A stretch of 64,000 bases of DNA from Dermatophagoides farinae (taxonomy: Eukaryota > Arthropoda > Arachnida > Sarcoptiformes > Pyroglyphidae), in contig NC_134684.1 in assembly GCF_024713945.1 (NCBI RefSeq), positions 2,461,001 to 2,525,000 on the forward strand, in the 5' to 3' direction. Both the position numbers and the translations under genes were made by a program. Positions 38,129 to 50,809 of the stretch are shown here, piece after piece. The number at the start of each line of letters is the position of its first letter. Positions within the stretch are counted from its first letter, which is position 1. The notes beneath the pieces are model-generated. The model was given only the letters and a program-made list of their open reading frames with translations. It searched no databases and was not told where the DNA came from.

Positions 38129-41100
38129 ATTGAAAAAAACAATTGCTCGTCGCTAATCTGTCAGGTAACTCTTTTCAGTTATTAGATTCAAAACAAATCA
38201 AAATGAAAATAAAAACAAATGATGATGATTTTTGATGATTATTTAATTTGATGATGATTGTTGATGATGGATTTCGATGCTGTTGTTGTTATTGTTTTTA
38301 ATCAATAATTAAATAGTAATTCAATTCAATTGATGATGATCATTGGTTTACATTGATAAAAAAATTTTTTTGTTTCAGTGTTTCATGTTTATACTATTAC
38401 TCTAATGATGGAAGGATTTTAACCTTTGATTTCAAATCAAGATCAAATCACATCTAGTCTAGTATGATTAATTCATCAATCGATGATGATGGCAAAGATT
38501 CAGATTATCTAATCGTTTCTATTTTTTTTTATATTTCAGTCAAATTTGATTGAATATTGATTCGAAATCGATTTTTATGTTATATAATAATATATTGACA
38601 ATCCGGTTATGGTTATTAAAATTTGTTTGTTTGTTTGTTTTTCTTTCATTTGTAGATTCTATTTGAATTGCCGTTATTTTGACCAAAACAACAATAACAA
38701 CAAATAAAAACAACAACAACCGTACGAACAATTTGATTTTAATGGCTTTCAAGATTTTTTTGTTTTGTTTTGTTTTGTTTATAGTTGCCTGCTGTTTGGT
38801 GATGATGATGATGATGATGCATACATTTCATTCATCACACATTATTGTTGTCATAGTTTAATTTGTTTCATGTGAGATTAAAAAAAAATAAAAAATAAAA
38901 ATAAAAAAAAACCTCAATACATTGTTCTTGTGAAATTGAAATCTAATTAAATGATGGTACAAACACACACATACACACACAAAGATGATTATTAACGGAT
39001 TCAAGTTGAGTGTTTTTTCGCATTTCTCATCGTATAACAACAAATAATGATCTTCATTATATAAAAATAATTACAGTATAATAAGAAAAGAAAAAAAAAC
39101 ACTGCCAACAAAATCAAATAAAATACAAAATTCGATCCATGATCGATTTAATGATGATGAAAAGATTTGACGGGGGGACGAAACAGATCTCAAGAGAAAG
39201 TGAATCTTTTTTCAGTTAGTTTATGGATCAAAATGAATTGAACATGATGATTCAAAAACACACCGAAAAAAAATATATATACATCCATTGATGTCTTGTT
39301 TGTGCATCCAAATCACAACGATCAAATATAAAAAAAAATATATACATAGACATTCAGTTCAGATCTTAGAAAAGAAAAAAATCTCGATGATCATGATCAT
39401 GGCGATGATTACGCCTGGCATACTAAAAACAAAACAAAACAAAAAAAATTGTCAAAAAGAAGTAGCATCATCATCAATGACAGCCGTTTGTATATTATCA
39501 TCCACCATCAACATCATCATAATATAATAATCATATTCATCCTCTCACTCTCATATACCATAAATATTACTCAAAGATTTTAGTTATATATATACATGCA
39601 TTACTATAGTGGAAAAAAAGGTGATTGAAAACAACAACAACAAAAAAAAAAACAAGATCATTGTTGTTGATGATGATGATGATGATAATGTTGATCATGA
39701 TCATCGACATTGAACAAATTGAAATAGGCAAACTATGAATGAGGTTTTTTTACTTACAGAATTTCCAAATTTTTTGTTTGTGAAGACAACACATGAGATG
39801 TGTAGTAGATGTTTAAAATTGTTTTTTTTTATTCTTGAATCAGAAAAAAAATACAACAAACACACACACACACCTATATTATCATAATAGACACACACAC
39901 AGGTCAATTGTGAAATTGATCATCATCATCATCGAAATTATTTTCAGTGATGATTAATTCGAATAAATTTTTCTGGTCATATTTATGCATATATACATTG
40001 GGTGTGTGTGTGTGTGTGTTTATGTGCCTGTGTAGGTCGTTGATGTTTATGCGTGTTTTTTGTTGTTGTTGTTGATTTCAATCATAATAATATCAAATCA
40101 CCAACACATCAATCAATCAAAAGATAGCAAAAAAAAACACACACACACACAAACACAAAACACATCGAATTAAGATGCATGTACGTGTGTGTGTGTGTGT
40201 TTAGGTGAAACAAAAGAAAAAAAAGGTAAAGATGAGTACAATGCACAAAACAACATAACTAAATGATGAAAATATTAAATAACATATAATATATAAATAA
40301 TAATCTGAAGAATCGATCGTTTTGGATCATTTGGATCATAGTTGAATTTTATTTTTTCATTTTGATAATAATAACATTGAATTTCAAACATTGATTGCCG
40401 TTGATCAATTTTGTTTTTTTGGTTGTGGTTGGTTCATTTGTTGAAAATATATCATATCATATCATTCACATACACACACAAACACAACAAAAAAATTCAT
40501 CAAATTCATAATCACCATTTTTTCTATTACAAAATAAAATTCAATCAATTAAAATTTCTTTCTTTCTTTTTTTTGAGGTTGATTCGTAGATATTCGGCTC
40601 TTTATTATTATTATTATCATCATCATCACCAACCATTCATTATTATTACTGCCACATTCGGATGATAATCATCATCATCATCACAATAACAAACAACATC
40701 TTGAGTTTTTTTTTCCTTTACTTTCCTAAAAAAAATATATATTGCGTGTAGTGTATTTCTGTTGGAGTAGCATTTGTGGAAACCAAAAAAAAAAAAAGTT
40801 TTTTTTTCTATGATTTTTTTGGATGATCATGAAAGGAAATTTGAACATTCACACTCATTGATTGTGTATTATATTGTTGATGAGAACCAAAATGAAACCC
40901 AACAATTTCAATATACAATGAATGGTAGTAGTAGTAGTAGTTGTATTTCTTCTACGTTTCCTTCTCCTTCTTCTTCTTCTTCTTCTAGTTTTTCTTTTTG
41001 TTCCTTTCTAATTCTCATTTTATATATATATATCCTCTATTTGTCCATAGGTGTTTCATTCCAAAAACCACTACCACTTTGACGGCATTTTTATGACAAA

Positions 41101-44100
41101 AAAAAAATACCAATACACGTTTCCAAATTTTAAGGATACAAATACTATTCACTTCTGCTTCTGCTACAATCTGAAGCTGAAGATTTTATTGACCGCTACT
41201 ACAATTCAAGTATATATATGTGTGTGTGGATACAATCAAAAAGATCCTTTTAGAACCATTTCAGAGCGCCGCCGCTGTCAAATATCAAGTAAATTTATGT
41301 GGATACAATATCCTCTTTTCTCTAATGCTGATACTAACCATAAATGGTGACAATAGTAGCAGGCAAAAAAATTATAAGCAGGTGTGCGCTGTATATTATA
41401 TATTTATGGTCACAATGTATTACACAAGACAATTAAACCGGATCTTAAAGAGATACATAAATGTATACGTTCTATGGTAGTAGCATTGATATTTGTGGTC
41501 AAAATTGGACGTAAATTCGTTATGGCCATAACTAGAATGTTTATATGTGATGAATGGATTGAAAAAAAAAGAAAAAAGAATCGCCCATTTTGAATGCGCA
41601 AGCGTGTTTTTTTTTTTTTTGAATAAATTCTCAAATAATAATAACATGGAATTTGAAAATTGAATTCAAAATATGTAAAAGTTTTCGACTTAAGCCGATG
41701 ATGATGATGTGTAAATTGAGAATTTCAAAATCAAGAAGATTTTCAAGTTCGTTTCGCAATACAATGACTACATTGAATGCAAAAGAAAAGTAAAACTTTT
41801 GATTGAATTGAGATTCGAATCAAAAAAAACTGGATTCTTTCAAAACATACCACTCAAATTGATTATGATTAGATTTTCTGGTTCTATACTACCCATACTT
41901 ATATGATGGTGTATTGTGTACTGTACTGTAGCCACAACTATTACAAATTATAAAAAAAAATTGAATGGATGAAGGGGTTTTCTTTTCTTTCTTTTCTTTT
42001 TTTTTGCAACGATAATTTTTGATGATTGGTTACAACAAATGATGGTAGTCGTAGTAACCAATCAACAACAACAACAACAACAAAATCATGACAGATCTTT
42101 GTTATGGCGTGAAACATACATACACAGCTGCATCAACATCAACAATCATCATCATCATGGCGCCAAGATCATTGGCACAATTTTTTTTATATTTTTATTG
42201 TTCTTGGCTTCATTGTGTTTCTATATTGGATTGCCAATGTCGATAACATTTGGTTTAGGTTTTGCAGGTATAATACTACATACATGATACTAGTACCTTT
42301 TCATCTTTTAATCCACAAGGAATGAATGAATTTTTTTTTTTTTTTTTTTTGGTTTTAGTTTTTTTGTGGAAATACAAATCATTTTTTTTTTTGGATCACA
42401 AAAATCATCAAATATCAATCTATGATTAGCTATGATATAACTACGACGCCATGTTTTGGATGAAATCAAAAAAAAAATAAAAAAAATTCTTTCATTATAT
42501 ATTCGACCGGTTTCTCTTTCGTTCATTCACTACTTTTTGCTTGTTTGTTTGTTTGTTTCTTTACAAACAAACAAATTATAATGAAAATTTGTTTCGTAGA
42601 TATATAATATGCCCAATGCCAACCACACACAGCTTATATAATCACCAAAAAAAAAAACCAGATTCTGATTTTTTTTTTCTCTTCACTGCCACAATGATTC
42701 GGTTACCATGTTTATACAAAACACACACACACACAGACAGAGTGAAACACAATCGCTACAAAGAATATATATATACAACAAATAACCTTTAAGCTTTAAC
42801 ATGGAAAAAAAAATTCTAGTAGGTCAAAAAAAAAACGTATTGTTCACTATAGATCACATCGGATATTGGCTGATTAGAAGAATGAGAGAGAGAGGGAGAG
42901 AGAGAGCAATAAACAATAAAAACCAAAACAAAAAAACGAAAATTTAAGGTTATTAACCAGTTGTTATATAAACCTATCAAAAACCAACTAAACAATACAC
43001 AATATTGGCTCCTGTTACCACGAATTGACATTGTCATCATCATCATCATCATCGAAATATATTGCCCATATGATCAATGATGGATTAATAATTTTTTTTA
43101 TTTTCTAGAGTGCAATAGAATTCGTCAATGGTTATAACCGTTATCATATACTAAGTCTTTGTTTTCTCTCTATCTATCTCTCTTGAGAGGAAAGAATAAT
43201 GCAAAAAAAAGCCACTGGTTATTACCGGTTCTTGAATATAAAATATATGAATAGATTCATTCATGAATAAGAATTTGATGAATTCTGGAGAAATTCTTAG
43301 CCATGAAAAGCAAAAACAAAAAAAAAAATAATAAATGAATACATGAACGTCATGACAAGTACAGAATAATAATAACAACACAACCAAAAAAAAAAAATAA
43401 CGAACCGGAATAAACATCGATTTCCGAATTTATATAACCGCTAACAACAAACAAAAAAAAATAAATAAATAAATTGAAAAGAACATTTTGTACGATGATG
43501 ATGATGATGATTGTTGATGTTTATTTTGTTGCTCATCATTCTTATGAGGTTTATTTTTTATTTTATTTCTTTCTGGTGGCCAAAGCACTTATATAAAAAA
43601 AAATGGGCGCAATGTGTGTTTGTGTGTGTGATTATAAAAAAGTATGTGTTGTTGGTAATGATAATGATGATGATGATGATGGAACCCAGTGCGTTCAATA
43701 ACCGAGCTTCATCGTCATCATCATCTAAAAAACACACATAAGTAAACAGGAGAAAAGTAGGTTCATTAGTTTAGATTTTTTTTCTTTCTCTATCTCTCTA
43801 TGTTTTTGCTTGATTTCGAAATACCAAAGATTTTTAAATTCATTTTATTTCAATATTGTAGTTTTTTTTCCCGTTATAGACAATGATGATATTTTGGATT
43901 CTATTTGTTGTTGTTGTTGTTGTTTTTTTTTTTTTTTTGTTACTGGTGCCACAATAATAGATGTGAAGCAATGTTTTTCAATAGAAATGGATTTCAATTT
44001 TTTTTGTTGTTGTTGTTGTTTCTGTTTCAGTCTATCGTACAGAATATTAGGCTGTGATTGTGGAATTTTTCAATTTAATCCGATTTTTTTTTCATTCTTT

Positions 44101-45846
44101 GTTTTTATTCTTCTCTCAAGGTTTCAATACATTCATTCAAGAATAACTAAAGCCATAGGGGGGCGAGCTAAAGAGATAAAAAAAGTGCACTGATTCCATA
44201 GACACACACTAGAATCCAGAATAAAGTAAAATAGAAAAAAAACTGATTAGAAAAAGAAATGAACCAAAGAATTTTTTTTGTTGTTTTTTTTCACTATTAT
44301 ACAATAAGTAGCAACTGTTTCGATGATTTTTAATATGCATATGTTTCTTTTGTCATTTCATGTCTTGATTCGATATAATTTTGTTTACTACACACACACA
44401 CACACACACACACTCTAACGAACTAACGAATAAAAATGATGACCAAACAACAGGTTCATTATGGTTGATAATAATCCCAAATGAATTGAATGTAATTACT
44501 AAATGAAATCCATAGCAACAATGATGACAATTTAAAGAATTTGATGTGAAAACAGAAAAATTTTTTTGTTGTTTTTGTTTGATTGAGTACAACAATCTCA
44601 TTCAACACTAATTTGATGATTCAATTAATATCTATATCTGATTTATATTGTCCAAAAACAATGTTATATTGTCATCATCGTCATCATCATCCATAAAATT
44701 GAATTGAACGAAAGAAAGAAAACAAAAAAAAGAGAACCAAAAAAAAAATCTTTTCCAGTCAAGATACTGCATCGTTGTCGTTGTTGTTATCACTATGGTA
44801 GTATTTTATATGTTTGGATATAAAAGTATTTTGTGTGAATGATGGAAAAAAAAGGTAAAAAATAAAATGTAAATCCATAGATATTTTTTTTTTATTATAT
44901 TTGTTCCAAAATATTGCGTTTTGAACATTCCAAAAATTAAAAAAAAAAATTATGATGTTGTAATCTAGGTCATAGAACCCTTATGATGATGATGATGAAA
45001 AAAGGGCGAGGGTTTATAATTTTTTTTTTTTTTTTACTATAGCGCAATTATACTCATCATCATCATCATCATCATAAATATAACAATCAAGATTGAGATA
45101 ATATCCATGCTAGTGTGTGTGTGTGTGTTTTTTTATTTGGAATCACATGTATCAATAAACGTGTATCACTGATCATTATCAATGATGTTCAATATTGATT
45201 GAAAAAGAGAAAAATTTTACGAAAAAACAAAGACAAAACTTGTATAAGAAAATCAACAAAATAATGTTCAAAATGAATTTATCGAAAACCATGATTAATG
45301 AGAGAAAAGAGAGATAGTGAGAAAACTGTTAAAATTATTGCTATCACATTTCATCATCATCATCATCATCATCATCATCGAACACAAGTAGAAAATTAAT
45401 TTTGTACGATCGTAATAAATATATATATGTGGATGGATTGTCTGTGGCAATTTTTCTTCTTTTCTTTTTTTTTTTTTTTTTTTGGTCACCGCCTATTACT
45501 GTTTCAAATATTATCGTATATATAAATCGATTTACAGACACACACACACACAGAATGACACACTATGTCATTGTCATTGAAATACATTAACGTTATTTTT
45601 ATTTTTTTTGTTGTTGTTCTAATATTTCTTCTTGATTCTTGATGATCATCATCACCATCATCATTATCACCATGAATAATTTTCATTTTCAGTTTTGGTT
45701 TCGTTGGTTCATGTGGTTGTAATCAAAAATAGAGAGAAAAAAAAATATATCAAATGAAATGAAATGAATGCATCATGACAAAAACAAAACGGATGGAAAT
45801 ATGTGTGCGTGTGTGCGGGGAAGAGAAAAAAAATGGCATGAATATG

Positions 45847-45910
45847 TCGCGCCAAATAAATATTTTGTGTGTTTATAATGGCATCCCAGCAGCAAGGAAA
45901 CGCGCCAAAT
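45847..45910. promoter_or_regulatory. pair of E2F-consensus sites in the taiman intron
   Basis: TCGCGCCAAA at 45847-45856 and CGCGCCAAAT at 45901-45910 both contain the complement of TTTGGCGCG, a full match to TTTSGCGCS. They lie in the same orientation, 54 bp apart start to start, in DNA where CG dinucleotides are rare. An intronic enhancer or alternative promoter is possible; this is inferred from the motif only. Confidence 0.3.
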
Positions 45911-47568
45911 TTTTTTTTTGTTTTGTTTTCATCATAATTCGCAGGCAAACAGGCAGGCAGGCAAGCAACCACATTGAACTGAAAAGGGCATTTTTTTTTG
46001 TTTTTGTTTCACTTTTACATCATCATAAATGTGTGTGTTTAGAGAAAAGTGTAATTGATTTTTGCGAAATCGATATTTTTCCGTTTTTATACAAATAAAC
46101 AATATATATTGATTATGAGATAAAGAGTGTGAGAGAGAAATTATTCTTGACATTTGATCATTATTCTCAATGATGATGATATTCATTCAGAAGAAAAATT
46201 TTTTTTTTTTACTTTTTTCCACGAAAAACCGAATATACGAATATTCACAGATCGAATGATGAACAAATTCCCAAACACACACACACACACACACACAAAA
46301 TACAATTGTATGTCATTGTCATTTATCCGGGTGATATACTGGATGATAGTGTAAACCGAAGAAGATAGGTTACCATGACGAATGAAAAGAATAATATAGC
46401 CAAAAAAAAAGATAAAAAAAACTGAACAAACGACATATTCATTGGAAATGATCAAAATCAACACAAAACAAAGCAACAACAACGAAAAAAAACCAACGAA
46501 CATAACGTAACATAACGTAAAATGAACGCATATGAGAGTTCATTGAATTTTTATTCGACAATCAATTTTTGTTTTTCTTTGTTGTTTTTGTGTTTGTTTT
46601 TGTTGTTGTTGTTGTTGCAATCGAAACAAGTCGAGTGTATATAAATATATTGAAAATGAAACAAACCAATTGCCAAGAACATGTGAATATTCTGCACGAA
46701 AAAAAACTCACACACATATACAGCGAACATAATGTCTATTTGTATTTGTAGAATAAATTGAATGAATCGAATCATATCATTTCATCAAATCATTTAAATT
46801 ACATTCGACAGACAAGAATTTCGAAGATTGTTTTTTGTTCTGTCATTCACTCTCTCTCTCTCTTCCACATACGCACACACACACACAGAATGGCAGACCA
46901 GAAAAAAAATTTTCACCGGGAATCCAAAAAAAAATAAAAACGAAATGAAATGAAAAATAAAACCCTCTTAACATCAACTTCAAATGACGCGTTTTATGAA
47001 AACACTCACTCACTATTTTTTTTTCAATTTATCAAATGTTTACATTTCTCTCTCTCTATCTCGCTTTCCAGTAAACTTTTTGTGAATTGTTTATTATTGT
47101 TTTTTTTTCTATTTGATTTGGTTTATATTTCATTGGAAATTTAAAATTTGATTTTTTTTTCTCGTCCACTCTCCATTGTGGTTTTTTTTTGCATCATGTG
47201 ACATAAAATAGTGGACAACGTTTAGTCTTTTTTTTTCATTTTCATTTCATTTTGCTTGTAATTAGCAATATTTTTCTATTTATCAAATTTTCAGGAAAAA
47301 AACAACATATGATAAATGAATAAATGATGATCATACTGAATTACGACCAAAAAAAAAAAGAAAAAAAATTCTGTAAATGACATTTCATTTGGAGAAAAAA
47401 AAATTGCTCAACAACATGCCATTATATATGGTGTGGGAGTAACTGATTATTATGAAAAAAAAACTGAAAATTCAATGGCAAAATTTCCACATTTCTTTTC
47501 CATTTTTTTTCATACAAATAGAATGACGAAGAAAGAGACAAAAATAAATGATCGGTCGATTTCAATAC

Positions 47569-47612
47569 TATCTACCTACCACCTACCTAACTACCTACCT
47601 ACCTATCTACCA
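47569..47612. repeat. (CTAC)n tetranucleotide microsatellite, imperfect
   Basis: About ten CTAC/CTAT units with interruptions. It lies within the proposed taiman intron. Confidence 0.8.
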
Positions 47613-49847
47613 CTGACTAAAACAAAAAATTTTCAAGTGAAAGTTTTATTTTGAGAATCCTATCATCATCATCATCAAGATGATGATGACGATGATGACA
47701 AAATTGACAAGATAAACATTTTCATATGCAAAAAATAATTCAATGTTTTCGTTTGATGAAAAAAAAAGTATTCAAAATGTGTACATGTGTCAGATTTTTT
47801 GAACAAATATGAAAATAAAAATGATGAGAAAAGAAAATTCATAAAATTGGAAAAAAAGCACGTAATCATTTCACATTCACACACACACACACACACATCA
47901 CTCACTTGATTGGTTGAATGATCTTTGTGAATGTTGAGAAAAATTTTCTAATCTTGACTATTTTCAATATTATTTTTTTTGCCGGAATCATTTGATGACT
48001 CCATCTAATAATTTGGCGACATTTTTTCGACTCACTTTGTGACAAATTATGAAAAATTTTCCATCATTAAAACTGCAAAATGAAATAAATACAGAGTATG
48101 AAAATTGTATTCAGATTCATTTAGAATCAGAATTAGATGAAATGAGAGAAAAACAAAAATACTGAACAAGAAATGGCCATTAACAAATAATGAATACTGC
48201 CAACTACTGTGATTCAAATGATTTTTAATATTGAATTTCATCGATATAAATGATGTAAAAAAAAACAGTGAAAACAACAACAACAACAACAACAAGAACA
48301 ATAACAACAACGAGGATGTATCGAATAAATAAATTAATCAATGCCAGAATCTAATACATTTTGTCTACATTACATTAGTATGGTATCCTAAATAAAGAAT
48401 AAAATATGGGAATCTAATCAAAAAAAAAAAACTTCCCCCGGATATTCTACAATGGCAGTACAGAGAACTTGTTAACAACAACAACAACTTAACATTTATA
48501 TTCAAGAAAATTTGGTGAATAATTAAGAAGAATAAAAAAAAATATGTCCATCCATCTGTCCACAGCAAGTGGGAAAGAGAAAAAAAACTGTCTATATAAT
48601 GCATATACATATATTATAAACATTCTTTAAGGTTTTTTTTTGGGTCAGGTTCTTTTCAGATATTCTTTATATCTTTACATTTTGGTAATTCTGATGACGA
48701 TGATGAAGATTTTGCCGTCATTCATTCATTCATTCATTCGTATTTTATTTCTTGCCATTGGATTCAATTTTCAATGGTCCCTAACTTGCAATTGTATTTG
48801 GTAGACATACACATACAAACACAACACACACACACCATGCTGACAAAATTGTGTGTAAAGCAGCAAAACAAAGGAAAAAACATACGAGAAACCAAAAAAA
48901 AACAACAACACTGTATGGCACCCAAAGAAATGAAATGAAATGAAAAAAAAATGTGACTGACCTACATACAGTTTTGCTATTGCTGCTGCTGTTGTCGATG
49001 ATGATGACGGTGCACCACAATATATTTTGGAAGGAATAGTACCAAGAACAAAACAAAAAAAAAACGGGAGTACAATTGTGCCTGTGTGTGTGTGTGTGTG
49101 CATGGCATTTTCTATATTTCACAAACCTATTTAAAGTCAAAGTTTTTTTGGATTTCTTGGATGATGACGCCAATCTTAAATACTATAACCAATCTAAATA
49201 ACCAAACTTAACTAACTAACTAAGTAACCAATAAACAGAAACACACACACACAAACATGTACAAAGAGAAATAAGAATCCAACATTTTTGTTGATGGTGT
49301 CCATAGGATCAAATTTTGTTGTTGATGACGATGATGATGATGCTGGAGATGTGCAATCAACCATCATCATCATCATCATCACCATAATAATAATCATAAG
49401 AAACATTAGACTTGACCTAAAAAAAAACAACTATTAAACAACAGGAACAACAACAACAAAAAAAACCGAAAGTCAAAACCAAACCAGAAGATTAGCGTAT
49501 TTTTACCATACAAATGGAAAAAAATAACAGAAAGAAAGTAAGGCATTGAAATATTTTGTGTGTGTGCAAAATGAAAATTGTTGCCGGTTATTTCTTGTGA
49601 CTAAACCAAATGAAAGCAAAAAAAAAAATGTAACATTTGAACGAATCGGATGATTGGTTATATATTCATGGCTCCACACAATGTGTGTGTGTGTGTCTGT
49701 GTAATACGATTCTGCATTGTCAAATCAATTTCAATGTTCATTCATTGTTAAGAATCTTAGTGATTTTTATTTTATTCTTAAAATTTGTGTGTTTATTTTT
49801 ATAGAGTGGGAATTCTTTTTTTTTGTTTTTTTTAATTTTCAACTTAC

Positions 49848-50809
49848 ATTTGTTGTTGTTGATATCGTCGTTGTTGTTGCTCTTGTATTTGATGTTCATC
49901 ATTGCCGTTGTCAACGTATTCTTGTTCGTGTTGCTGTTGTTGTTGTTGTTGTTGTTGTTGTTGATGCTTGACATTGGCATCAAAATCTTCAAAATTACTA
50001 TTACAACGACAATGATTATTACTAGGACAATGACAATAGTATTGATGATCTACAATGCTACAACAATGATGATTTTGGTCGATGTTGTCGTTATTGTTAT
50101 TGTTGTTGTTGTTGTTATTATTATTATTATTATTATTATGTATGACGTTGTTATCGAGATCCTCGAAATTAAAATCACAATCTGTTATAGTAGTAGTAGT
50201 AGATGCTGTTGTTATTATTGTTGTGGGTGGTATTAATTTATTATTGGTTACAATTTTCAATGATGTTGATGATACCGGTGATAATGATGTTTTTGTTGTT
50301 GTTGTTGTTGTTGTTGCTTTATTCACAGATTGAATATTTGAATTTGAATTATTAACCGCCAATATTTGATGATCACAATTATTAGTTATTTGTTGTTGTT
50401 GTTGTTGATGATGATGATGATTTGATGATGCTAAAGCTGTCGTCGTATAATAATGATGATCATCATTGACAATATTATCATTATCATCATTATTATTATT
50501 ATCTTCACTGTAATCATCAACCTCTTGTTGGAGATCATCAAAAAATTGATCCAATTGATCAAAATCAATCAATTGATGATTGATTGAATTGATATTATTA
50601 TTAGTATTATTTGTTGTTCCTGTTGTTATCGATGATGATGATGATGATGATGATAATGGTGATGTTGTTGTTGTTGTTGTTGTCAATAATCTTGATGACA
50701 AATGATGGCGATGACCAATCGTTCCAATTAATGTACTGGTCACACCGCCTATCTGTTCATCATTTGTAACACCTACGGATAATGTTGAAACAGGAGGCAA
50801 TAAATTCAT
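49848..50809 (-). CDS. tai: probable first coding exon of taiman
   Basis: An ATG at 50809 in an AAAAAATGAA context, with two in-frame TAA codons just upstream, opens a 320-codon frame. It ends two bases into a codon at a GTAAGT donor (AT|GTAAGT at 49848). The bHLH exon ending at 35825 starts with G in exactly the complementary phase, so the junction codon becomes ATG (Met321) followed by NKC, which I recall as a conserved Asn-Lys-Cys just before the Taiman basic region. The encoded segment is low complexity (poly-T, poly-S, poly-N, poly-Q). It also has acidic-hydrophobic stretches (FDQLDQFFDDLQQEVDDY) and two related motifs, NFEDLDNNV and NFEDFDANV. There is no homology proof, so a separate gene or an alternative 5' exon remains possible. 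An N-terminal activation segment is a reasonable inference. Confidence 0.65.

Larger units (their letters stand above)
35826..49847 (-). other. 14.0 kb first intron of taiman (proposed)
   Basis: Bounded by a GTAAGT donor next to 49848 and a TTTCTAG acceptor next to 35825. It is mostly microsatellite and A/T-rich DNA. Notable contents: an uninterrupted (CAT)n run at 36305-36339, a perfect hairpin at 38098-38128, a less repetitive segment at about 41050-41650, a small open frame at 42039-42287 and two E2F-like sites at 45847-45910. No intron-nested gene could be supported. Confidence 0.65.

Noticed and set aside
43810-44193. 127-codon plus-strand frame with poly-Cys and poly-Phe
   Set aside because: Poly-Cys and poly-Phe come from (TTG)n and T runs; it lies within the proposed taiman intron.
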